DNA of 13,622 bases, taken from the NCBI GenBank assembly GCA_028701415.1, contig JAQVQU010000007.1, forward strand, positions 1 to 13,622. Reading direction: 5' to 3'. This document shows, piece by piece, positions 10,101 through 13,622 of the stretch; the first letter of the stretch is position 1, and each line of letters begins with the position of its first letter. Position numbers and translations under genes: made by a program. The notes under the pieces are model-generated. The model did no database searches. It was not told the DNA's origin and saw only the letters and a list, made by a program, of their open reading frames with translations. Source of the DNA: Clostridia bacterium (GTDB lineage: Bacteria; Bacillota; Clostridia; Christensenellales; DTU072).

Positions 10101-13100
10101 ATTTGAATAAGAATTGTAAATGGATGAATCATAGGAGAGATCATAAACTAACCCTCCGAAACAATTATCCCAGCCAGTGTCATTAAAGGTAATGGTGGCA
10201 ATAACGTAAGAGTTTATTATTGAAGATTCATCCTGCAAAATACCAACTAAACCTCCTGCATAATGATCAGATTCTTTAGTTTCATAAAAATAAACATCCT
10301 CGACTGAGCAGTTGATAATCTTTGTTGAGTGGGTATTTGCTGCTATTGCTCCTCCAATCCCTTCAATTTCAAATATTCCGTATTTAATTCTCAAGTTAGA
10401 TATTGTAGCCTGTGCGGTAAATCCAAATAATCCGGAGTAATTGTAATATGAGTCAGGAATTAATCCTATAATTGAATGTCCATTACCATCATAATTGGCA
10501 CGGAAATACCCAACTTCTTCAACTCCGATGGGAGCCCAAAAATATGTTAACGATAAAATTGCTTCTTGAACAGATGGATCTAAGGAAAGAGGGTTAACTA
10601 AATCACTGGGCGAGTAAAAAGAAAAGTTGTAATAATCGAAATAGTAAGTTGTTTCTTCATATTCGTATACAACATATAGAACCCCATCTTCCAAAACGAA
10701 ATTATTCATAACTATATCTGCGGTTTGCTTGAAATAGCAACCCTCAAAATTAAAGCCATCATTTGTCCAAATTGCTAAAGTTTCAAGATCGTTTAGGCTG
10801 GAAATAATAAAGGGATCCGCTTCACTTCCGGAACCCGAAAGAGTATCAACTGGACTGTAAGCCCACACAGCATATAGTACCAAGTTGCTGGATATTGGGG
10901 CAGAAACATACCCATCCGCATATGTCGGATCTGCATCTGTAGCCTCTGGGTCGGTATTCCATCCAACAAAATAGAAGATTTCGGAGGTAGGCCAAAGATT
11001 AGTTTCATCAAGTCCCAGTACATCAAATTCAGTTTCATTAGTGTGTATATACTGGGTGTATTCCTTATCAATTCCGCCCAGAGTACTCATGTACTTAACC
11101 TCATAGTCGTTTTCCCATATCGCGTACAGTGTAATGTTCTCGGTTAAAAAACATAGTTCTCCGGGTGCATAAGTTTCGTCAGCGATGGTATCACTTTGTA
11201 CTAACGACCACCCGAGGAAAGAATAACCATCTCTTTGAAAGCCGGGGTCAGATATTGAGCTTTGGAAAGGAGAGTAAGTTATTGTGTCTCGATATGTCGA
11301 ATCATAATTTGGGTCATAAGTAATGGTAAAGTATGAACCCGTATAATATATGAAAGTAAGGTCAGGTAGTTGTTCCCAGGATTTGCATCCGGGATACATA
11401 GTGGAAAACTCGTTAACTAGAGTAAGTAAAACAGTTGAATCTACACTATCTCCATTCACATCTATTAGAGAGCTGACTGTAAAGACTCCTTCAATATCTG
11501 AAAAGTTGGTGTTATTTTCCCATATATAACTCCCTTGAATGTACCCATATCCATATTCATTGTCACAGCAACCCGCAAGCCAGTAATTGAAACTCGAAAA
11601 TGAAGTACCATTATTAATAGCCCCAACAATCCCTCCTTCATGTTGTGCAGAGTTGACAGTGTTGAAGTTTATATTGTTTGATAAGTTAAGAGAGTCAAAA
11701 TCTGTAGCGTATCCAAGAATTCCCCCAGCTGCGCCGGTGGAAGCAGTTATCAATCCGTAATTAATATTGTTAATAATCTGGGCATAATTACCATCAGCTC
11801 TTCCTATGATTCCCCCTGCGTATAAACCAGAAGATGCAATATCCCCGTAATTAATACAGTTAATTATTATTGAAGGCTGATCGTTGGAATTGTTTATTAT
11901 TCCCGAGATTCCTCCCGCAGAACCAGAATTAGTAACATCTCCGTAGTTTATGCAGGAATCGATAATACCTTCGACAAGTTTCCCTACTATACCTCCTGAG
12001 ACAGTATTGAGGGTTACTATTGTTGCGCGGTTTGTGCAGTTAATGATGCTACCGTTTGCTTGAAGACTTCCGGCTATACCTCCAGCATACGAGGATACTT
12101 TTATATATCCCGAAACAGAAAGGTCATAAACCGTTCCTTCTAAATTTGAGAAAAGTCCAGAAAAGCTTGTCCCTGTGTTATTGATATATATTCCCTCAAT
12201 CTCGAACCCATTGCCATTAAGTGTTCCTCTAAATACATCAAAGGGATTCCATGTATAAATAAGAGAAGAAAGGGAGGTAATCAAGGAAGGATTAGCAACT
12301 TCGTTCTCGAGGTCAGTACTGAGATACCAAAAACCTGAATTAGGTTCGAAAAAGTATGTATCCCCACTGTAATCGTATACCATTACGTTTCCTAGGGCGT
12401 TATTTGTCATGTTGTTTAGAACAATATCATTTGATAGCTCTACATGCGAATTGTACCCCAAAATCCCATAACTTTCTCCCGAGGAAATGGTTTCCTCGGC
12501 ATCACATGCTAACCTGAATAACTCAAAATCTTCTTTTGTGGAGATTAAAAAAGGATCTCCTGCGGTTCCTGTCCCTGTGGCATTATTAAAAAAGTATTCT
12601 GAAAAGGGTTTGTTTATACCTCCAGAAACGGAGACAGTTACTTCTTCCGTTATGACATTCGAAAGGCTAAAGGGTACTTCATCTAAAGAATAATTACAGG
12701 TGCCTTCTTCTTTATTATACGGTGTAGGAAGAGACAGAAGGGAGGTGTTCTCATTGGCAACCTCGGTTGCGAAAATTTCTCCATTTGTTTCGAAATGAAC
12801 AGGAATAGCAAGTTTTGTAGAGGAATTCGAAGGGGTTAGAAAAACTGGATAATCATCTACCCCTATTTCCTGACCAAAAATATCTAGTCCTGAGGAATAA
12901 AATGAGTTGTTGATAAGCATACAGATTTTCCCAGATGTAAAGTCATTGATAGATGACTCTGTCACCCCAGAAAAATTCTCAGGGGTAGCACAGTCTGAAT
13001 AGTAATATGAATTAGTAGTGGAATATGAACCACTAATATAATAAAAGTTTGTTACAGAATAGGTCCCAGCATCTTGAATATCGAAGGTAAAGCAGTTAGT

Positions 13101-13622
13101 AATGTAACCACTTCTAGTTATTCCGCTGGCATAAGATCCATCAATATTTACCGATGCAGCATAACTATAGTTTATTCTACCGTTTTCGTTGCTTCCACCA
13201 ACAAGTGCTCCTATAATACCTGTTCTGAGGCTTGCAACTGTACTGTTAGTAACAGAGCATTTTTCGATAAGGCCATAATTTTCTCCTGCAATTGCACCCA
13301 TTCTTCCGCCGTTAATCCTTTGAGTTAAGTTTGCGTTATCAAAATTGAGGTTTTTTACGATACCATTTTCTCCTATGTAGCCAAAGAAGCCGTAGAGAGA
13401 AGAGGTTGTTTCATCAACCGTAAAATTGCGAATAGTATAACCGCATCCATCAAATATTCCTTCGAAATGGAGCCCCGTGCCTATTGGTGTATGATTAATT
13501 CCGTCAAGATCTAAGTCATTTTCTAAGTAAAAAACACAACCATTTAGATCAGCCCCGAATTGAACTAGATTACTTAAGTAGACGATGTCCTCATGACTTA
13601 AAATTGGGTAGTATCCTGGGTT
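942..13622 (-). CDS. Giant modular cell-surface protein (GLUG and InlB B-type repeats, C-terminal membrane anchor), 5' end outside the window
   Basis: The frame is open without a break from the right edge (first whole codon 13620-13622) to TAA at 942-944, giving at least 4226 residues. An ATG at 13299-13301 is internal: the 107 codons before it encode typical block sequence including PIG, FEGIFDGCGYTIRNF and LYGFFGYIGENG, so the true start and any signal peptide lie beyond the window. Domain order by residue: GLUG block 1 (1-269), spacer (270-347), block 2 (348-764), two B-repeats (765-924), block 3 (925-1315), chitobiase/Fn3-associated-like (1316-1399), B-repeat (1400-1477), block 4 (1478-1814), block 5 (1815-2120), GYTL domain (2121-2194), 14 divergent B-repeats (2195-3364), 10 B-repeats (3365-4147), linker (4148-4158), membrane helix (4159-4184), cytoplasmic tail (4185-4226). 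No enzymatic domain is recognisable. The role is inferred to be adhesion or cell-surface scaffolding. Composition is rich in Tyr, Ser, Asn, Thr and acidic residues, and poor in Lys and Arg outside the tail. No frameshift or in-frame TGA is seen. Confidence 0.93.
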   Translation of the reverse strand, partial: NPGYYPILSHEDIVYLSNLVQFGADLNGCVFYLENDLDLDGINHTPIGTGLHFEGIFDGCGYTIRNFTVDETTSSLYGFFGYIGENGIVKNLNFDNANLTQRINGGRMGAIAGENYGLIEKCSVTNSTVASLRTGIIGALVGGSNENGRINYSYAASVNIDGSYASGITRSGYITNCFTFDIQDAGTYSVTNFYYISGSYSTTNSYYYSDCATPENFSGVTESSINDFTSGKICMLINNSFYSSGLDIFGQEIGVDDYPVFLTPSNSSTKLAIPVHFETNGEIFATEVANENTSLLSLPTPYNKEEGTCNYSLDEVPFSLSNVITEEVTVSVSGGINKPFSEYFFNNATGTGTAGDPFLISTKEDFELFRLACDAEETISSGESYGILGYNSHVELSNDIVLNNMTNNALGNVMVYDYSGDTYFFEPNSGFWYLSTDLENEVANPSLITSLSSLIYTWNPFDVFRGTLNGNGFEIEGIYINNTGTSFSGLFSNLEGTVYDLSVSGYIKVSSYAGGIAGSLQANGSIINCTNRATIVTLNTVSGGIVGKLVEGIIDSCINYGDVTNSGSAGGISGIINNSNDQPSIIINCINYGDIASSGLYAGGIIGRADGNYAQIINNINYGLITASTGAAGGILGYATDFDSLNLSNNINFNTVNSAQHEGGIVGAINNGTSFSSFNYWLAGCCDNEYGYGYIQGSYIWENNTNFSDIEGVFTVSSLIDVNGDSVDSTVLLTLVNEFSTMYPGCKSWEQLPDLTFIYYTGSYFTITYDPNYDSTYRDTITYSPFQSSISDPGFQRDGYSFLGWSLVQSDTIADETYAPGELCFLTENITLYAIWENDYEVKYMSTLGGIDKEYTQYIHTNETEFDVLGLDETNLWPTSEIFYFVGWNTDPEATDADPTYADGYVSAPISSNLVLYAVWAYSPVDTLSGSGSEADPFIISSLNDLETLAIWTNDGFNFEGCYFKQTADIVMNNFVLEDGVLYVVYEYEETTYYFDYYNFSFYSPSDLVNPLSLDPSVQEAILSLTYFWAPIGVEEVGYFRANYDGNGHSIIGLIPDSYYNYSGLFGFTAQATISNLRIKYGIFEIEGIGGAIAANTHSTKIINCSVEDVYFYETKESDHYAGGLVGILQDESSIINSYVIATITFNDTGWDNCFGGLVYDLSYDSSIYNSYSNITPIDENLSAYNYFAHIAVYLDDSRSYDEITPLISNCYYFVGDPESPSYFSPAFLDNEFNFDYNRVSNVFFYDIHTEDPIFPENPPESGYWVIELLGKDEIIFTDLLEVLNSFSESYEGASNWFLYKSPERTPSLENFFTLTFKNSFGEETNGLISGSSETISIEKRNATGDIYYTLDGSEPTIALGTLYTEPLVVSNGTILKAVEYFDGSYGVASTIVFSRAISISYNISSAISGETPIDSDNYAIGDIVNLERGYDLVGPSETPVFSGWALSPSSTEGTYTLLIKAPSEGFVITLYPVWKSMLDSPIAWDGVTFDTGWYFDDPNAKVFNISTAAEFAGIPYLVDLLNITEFENQTINLLSDIDLGSHEWPSIGWYGTFSGTLNGNFHTIYNLYISENNHWYEQADYTGLFCYVYYGSIKNLGLNGGYVYGDSYSAPLANYIDYSSILNCWVEGIEVEVPFEGGFVGGIVGTAYYSTISNCYSFADLMVGSFGYAGGIVGETYSNDESHLSNCYFAGSIEYGVASYIGSIFGNYISDYISIVPVASSLYYEENTYPLIGYSSILPSSILSSSAFAYELDSFTLSQEVDPNMDSVTTASLLFALNEGAEVSYYPWNNPLWVEDSFGIIRLNTLVYAKETPDLWTDEDIIDLGWYYSNLGNDSYYISTPAELGGLAYIVNTLEDNFSEKTVFLLENLDMSGAIWIPIGNNYNESLIFSGTFDGMGHTISNIHTPSEIYEYTSGFFGMVVGTILNLGIIDSSSFANSIAGGIVGILEGNIYNCFYTGTVFGRTCSGGLVGRFNGSSEGGIQNSWTTAEVSGLPGCITGALVGYANVWEEDDKIRFCYWVDNDEITPIGEESSSPAYSFCLPVSFVDGEFILLSVPVDYDEDSIESTTLVQVLNEVVRIFGTNEYAKHSLSLTGYPTFDGYYYSYDVFTAFSHTYVEYGDAGRNVATEGYDYVIGLAASTGYTLNGALPSVFVGGVQIESSCYSWDTSSSILTIYSQYITDHITISFEALPALISISKAPTLNGSFEVNENALFRSTVEISVMPDEGYEISAVNYQEQSGALLTANYNIITGKYEFVMPGRATTVSVTFSPIVYTISLFDEGGNALHGYYETDKSVATITDVIEVRPHPDSGYEVDSVTYIINSIEKNALINDGYWIEDITGNVVVKVTFKIRHYNVVLDSTYTGGGEFYASSSIAASGATVYVSLSPDPGYEALNENIYYSYGGHNYSMTLYSGYYYRSFTMPASDVTVYVIFTEVDYSITKQATSNGSYTVVNGDDQEIEVANYSEIIYVVPTPNAGYEIDSVRYYTTGYVDVPYDLEYSISMPNYPVQIYVTFKKVVYDITANATTNGSYTLSKTSAYYGDTITVTPIPAPGYEIDSVSYNDGSPNEITPELDVYSFDMPASNISISVSFYALDYVITASEPINGSYTVTDSVSAPITSMSYEGLVNITPTPDSGYQVDKVYYYADSVGVVYIPNISGYSFDMPAFNIIVYVTFISTSANIIVNTPTGGSLKVTSDSSGANLIDWAAPSATVYITYYLNPGYSLHEMIGLSVINESPEEEGLTLFSGSTYYFTMPTTGGVTITLTTVLGSKSISYFDVDGYAEHGSYSALSETVNVGSEVEISATPEDGYYISSISYNDGTDTVYLPSLGFIMPNSDVTLKVTFAPITYYVTKGTSSNGTFDVTPSSTTVGEEITVYLFVPDKGYEVNSVSYNDGIDDYGVSPVLGSYSFDMPAADVVVTVVFTKIDYSIFNAATSNGSFLTTDGSFEINQANYMDEVIIAVFPNTGYELDVIYYNDGTSNNYVTYNSGYRFSMPAANTTVYVSFKMINYFITKTPTEGGTILVDDADLVSEYNAGITLTVTPLSGFKIDHVYYTNKATSIQTELYYVVTPGNYIFSMPAADVSVEATFSRQEYEITTSTVGLGNYEMWDVDGVIETGHGTFGYNTYVLLDSDSASVGYTFLSVQITKDSDSSVILYTYLYDSEFDLHKYQFLMPDSDISVTVTFVEENYLVSFAALSNGLAKIYRDGQAEVNYLDDVKYNEQIAISVYPNIGYEIASVSAYYASTPHLISDPELDGIYLLTMPADNVVLTVTFDAVDYIVTLPPDSNGEVEIELSSSLLDAHVGDKVSLFITPDDYYMISEVSYSYGVTTVIVSPVDGIFSFNMPASDVDISISYEKIQYTITYVAVGAVAPEAVSYDYETSLTIAAGLTRTGYIFAGWKVTTASGSWMLNQIYGSSEFVGTMNGNVTITAQWEATLYALYINGETIYYTIEDEINIPAEIAAPFGYEFSGWEVYGSPTGNWVPGEVAPPSKVYQAGEKYGDAHFSPKNTALTYTFTYDVQDGIEIPEKTYYSSVAQKLHGEAYKTGYTFTGWKVTANDGNWVIGELYPANYQFEAVGIYGNVTLQAQWSINTYTINIYEDNDSENVLLDTIEYTIETGFTLSTGTPRNGYFLDYYEVTWSQANWGALHDEFEPGSFGTGNYGNIDLKERWEKVLYTLSFDTDGGSTIDPTNYYIGNYFSIVANPEKEGFDFTGWKVTTPGGFWNLNYVYPPTFVYENNHEVYGDATLTANWAISEYSIDYSGAANAGVYLHNQTVYFATKASTPGHTFLYWEVASSASESNWEVGERYNSGDTTSGKYGDVVLTEVWEIPTISITYVTGNSETISVSGSSSVTYDQAISAFPTLSHAERPGYSYTFTGWYDAEVDGNLITSESLINANNLALLSDARTAISLYSRFTESLVDYTIQYNNIGTSSNSNPVSYTVESEKIDLSPISKTGYTFDGWYDNDTFTGSVVLSIEASSTGNKAFYAKFNAIDYTITYSSNGGTNIDSEVFTIEDTVALANAPSRPGYSFEGWLSSALTEGNWESEHTFSEAEALNAGKYGNITLEAQWEKIIITLTDTTVSGDNVTFNPNGTVSLPTPAKDGFSFEGWYLDPECTQFFNPETDTVTSGMTLYPKWSIVGAGGTTSGLSGGAIAGIVIGSVGFVAIVLALLYFFVLKKKGFDIKNLLQKKPKRIDNLTQQKPEEPKSSESDGNETPKE
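1182..3530 (-). repeat. Ten InlB B-type (Listeria-Bacteroides, Flg_new) repeats in the protein
   Basis: Residues 3365-4147 divide without gaps into ten units of 76, 76, 80, 83, 80, 76, 90, 76, 79 and 67 residues. Each has a YTITY-like first strand and most have the hallmark G-Y-x-F-x-G-W, for example GYTFDGWYD and GFSFEGWYL, and many end in an A-x-W strand such as LEAQWEKI. Units 1-6 (2118-3530) and 9 (1383-1619) carry an extra segment with a conserved Trp after G-W and a late YGNVTL or YGDATL strand. Units 7, 8 and 10 are the plain form. Unit 4 has lost the G-W (reads FLDYYEV). These are small ubiquitin-like folds used as stalk spacers in surface proteins; a binding role is not shown here. 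Confidence 0.85.
3531..7040 (-). repeat. Fourteen divergent InlB B-repeat-like units in the protein
   Basis: Residues 2195-3364 divide exactly into 14 units of 80, 81, 84, 82, 77, 83, 95, 76, 79, 82, 84, 96, 89 and 82 residues. The common pattern is Y-x-I-T, then S-N-G-S-(Y/F), a strand ending in P-x-x-G-Y-E-(I/V)-x-S-V-x-Y, and an end signature such as YSFDMPASNISISVSF. This resembles the divergent InlB B-repeat family (Pfam Flg_new_2); family naming is from memory. Unit 2 lacks the M-P of the end signature. Unit 7 (5295-5579) and unit 12 (4044-4331) are longer because of loop insertions. The units differ widely from one another in both protein and DNA, so the array is old and not a recent slippage product. 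Confidence 0.82.
7041..7262 (-). other. GYTL-type beta domain of the giant protein
   Basis: Residues 2121-2194 read as a single small beta domain: YDYVIGLAASTGYTLNGALP, then a V-x-V-G-G-like strand (VFVGGVQI), then SSCYSWDTSSSILTIYS and a closing ITDHITISFEA strand. The layout (GYTLP, VGG, then ITGDITI) is common in surface proteins of low-GC bacteria, usually as Ig-like stalk modules without known ligands. It forms the joint between the GLUG blocks and the divergent repeat stalk. Confidence 0.6.
7263..8180 (-). other. GLUG/beta-helix block 5
   Basis: Residues 1815-2120 follow the classic layout. The entry is YYISTPAELGGLAYIVNTL, then a first strand TVFLLENLDMSGAIWIPIG, then FSGTFDGMGHTISNIH. 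GLUG-like turns follow: IAGGIVGILEGNIYNCFYTG, SGGLVGRFNGSSEGGIQNSW and ITGALVGYANV. The end motif is DYDEDSIESTTLVQVLNEVV. This is the shape of a right-handed parallel beta-helix. No catalytic residues are evident. Confidence 0.78.
8181..9191 (-). other. GLUG/beta-helix block 4
   Basis: Residues 1478-1814 have the entry FNISTAAEFAGIPYLVDLLN, the strand QTINLLSDIDLGSHEWPSIG, then FSGTLNGNFHTIYNLYI. GLUG turns include GGFVGGIVGTAYYSTISNCY and YAGGIVGETYSNDESHLSNC. The end motif is VDPNMDSVTTASLLFALNEG. It is directly joined to block 5, with no B-repeat between them, unlike the other blocks. The similarity of entry and exit motifs points to segmental duplication of a whole block. Confidence 0.78.
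9192..9425 (-). other. Single InlB B-type repeat between the chitobiase-like domain and block 4
   Basis: Residues 1400-1477 run from ISYNISSAISGE to LYPVWKS. The core PVFSGWALSPSSTEGTY matches the F-x-G-W followed by small-residue loop of the Flg_new fold, and ITLYPVWK is the usual last strand. The middle is divergent (DLVGPSETP in place of a G-Y turn). Confidence 0.65.
9426..9677 (-). other. Chitobiase C-terminal / Fn3-associated-like domain
   Basis: Residues 1316-1399 contain IYYTLDGSEPTIALGTLYTE, followed by PLVVSNGTILKAVEYFDG. The Y-Y-T-x-D-G-S-x-P-T element plus T-x-L-K-A-V is the hallmark of the CHB_HEX_C/Fn3_assoc beta-sandwich family, found as an accessory domain in carbohydrate-related and surface proteins. 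Sugar binding is not shown. It is the only copy in the visible protein. Confidence 0.8.
9678..10850 (-). other. GLUG/beta-helix block 3, with an inserted segment
   Basis: Residues 925-1315 start GSGSEADPFIISSLNDLETL and include FEGCYFKQTADIVMNNF. The helix then continues at WAPIGVEEVGYFRANYDGNG. Turns such as HYAGGLVGILQDESSIINSY give GLUG character, and the exit is LLEVLNSFSESYEGASNW. Between the first strand and W-x-P-I-G lies a Tyr-rich insert (10536-10700) that is related to one in block 2 but absent from blocks 1, 4 and 5. Confidence 0.75.
10851..11330 (-). other. Pair of InlB B-type repeats between blocks 2 and 3
   Basis: Residues 765-924 hold two units. The first starts FTITYDPNYDS, has RDGYSFLGWSLVQSDTIADE and ends ENITLYAIWEN. 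The second starts YEVKYMSTLGGIDKEY, has EIFYFVGWNTDPEATDADPT and ends NLVLYAVWAYSP. Both are the plain form with a T-x-A-D-x-T-Y-A-like loop, closer to the common bacterial family than the Trp-containing units near the C-terminus. Confidence 0.82.
11331..12581 (-). other. GLUG/beta-helix block 2, the longest complete block
   Basis: Residues 348-764 start ATGTGTAGDPFLISTKEDFE, followed by a strand HVELSNDIVLNNM, a Tyr-rich insert (12249-12395), and FRGTLNGNGFEIEGIYINN. The GLUG turns are the most regular in the protein: six near-repeats with A-G-G-I-x-G and I-x-N-C-I-N-Y-G-D, such as SGGIVGKLVEGIIDSCINYG and YAGGIIGRADGNYAQIINNI. The exit motif is DVNGDSVDSTVLLTLVNEFS, then SWEQLPDLTF. The regular coils of roughly 25-30 residues fit a parallel beta-helix ladder. 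Confidence 0.82.
12582..12815 (-). other. Spacer with weak InlB-like character between blocks 1 and 2
   Basis: Residues 270-347 begin KLAIPVHFETNGEIFATEV. The F-E-T-N-G element looks like the first strand of a B-type repeat (F-D-S-N-G-G), and SLLSLPTPYNKEEGTC sits where the usual L-P-x-P turn lies. The G-W core is missing, so this is either a strongly diverged repeat or an unrelated linker. Confidence 0.4.
12816..13622 (-). other. GLUG/beta-helix block 1, N-terminally incomplete
   Basis: Residues 1-269 start inside the entry motif (YYPILSHEDIVYLSNLV). They continue with CVFYLENDLDLDGINHTPIG and FEGIFDGCGYTIRNFTVDET, then GLUG turns around MGAIAGENYGLIEKCSVTNS and IIGALVGGSNENGRINYSYA. The exit is SGKICMLINNS, later GQEIGVDDYPVFL, which matches the L-L-N ... 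G-x-x-x-Y-P-V-L ending common in GLUG proteins of Bacteroidota and Bacillota. Entry, helix and exit are nearly complete, so the missing part is a short piece of this block plus whatever precedes it. Confidence 0.75.

Noticed and set aside
11420..11466. Dockerin or EF-hand calcium loop at DVNGDSVDST in block 2
   Set aside because: The same place in blocks 4 and 5 reads VDPNMDSVTT and VDYDEDSIES, so this is the shared block-exit motif; no second loop or paired helices are present.
13299..13301. ATG as the start of the giant protein
   Set aside because: The frame stays open to the window edge and the 107 upstream codons encode a clear GLUG-block entry; no signal peptide follows this ATG.

Overview
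The window is AT-rich bacterial DNA holding two convergent genes: a small heat-shock protein on the + strand at the left end, and one very large surface-protein gene on the - strand that fills about 93% of the window and runs off the right edge. Shine-Dalgarno and -10 sequences, half of a CIRCE operator and two intrinsic terminators show a bacterial source. The mix of a CIRCE-type heat-shock operator, low GC, and a surface protein held by a C-terminal membrane helix instead of an LPXTG signal fits a low-GC Bacillota or Mycoplasmatota-like organism (for example Erysipelotrichia, RF39, Acholeplasma or Izemoplasma relatives). This placement is inference. Tryptophan is read from TGG and the giant frame has no in-frame TGA, so the Mycoplasma code is not used.

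Layout. Positions 1-74 hold the right half of a CIRCE site, a promoter and a ribosome binding site. Positions 75-497 encode a 140-residue Hsp20/alpha-crystallin chaperone, closed by a terminator at 531-560. Positions 558-865 hold an array of about 6.5 copies of a 43-bp tandem repeat, well conserved at the left and decaying to the right. A terminator serving the - strand gene lies at 897-925. Positions 942-13622 encode at least 4226 residues of a giant modular exoprotein whose N-terminus lies outside the window.

Read from its N-terminal side (right edge, going left), the giant protein has: GLUG/beta-helix block 1; a weak InlB-like spacer; block 2; two InlB B-type repeats; block 3; a chitobiase/Fn3-associated-like domain; one B-type repeat; blocks 4 and 5; a GYTL-type domain; 14 divergent B-repeats of 76-96 residues; 10 B-type repeats, seven of them a Trp-containing variant; a Gly/Ser/Thr linker; one transmembrane helix with stacked GxxxG spacing; and a 42-residue charged cytoplasmic tail. 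It looks like a membrane-anchored adhesin or stalk protein with a long spacer of small beta domains carrying beta-helical head modules outward. The two genes converge and show no functional link. Residue numbers for the giant protein count from the first codon visible at the right edge.
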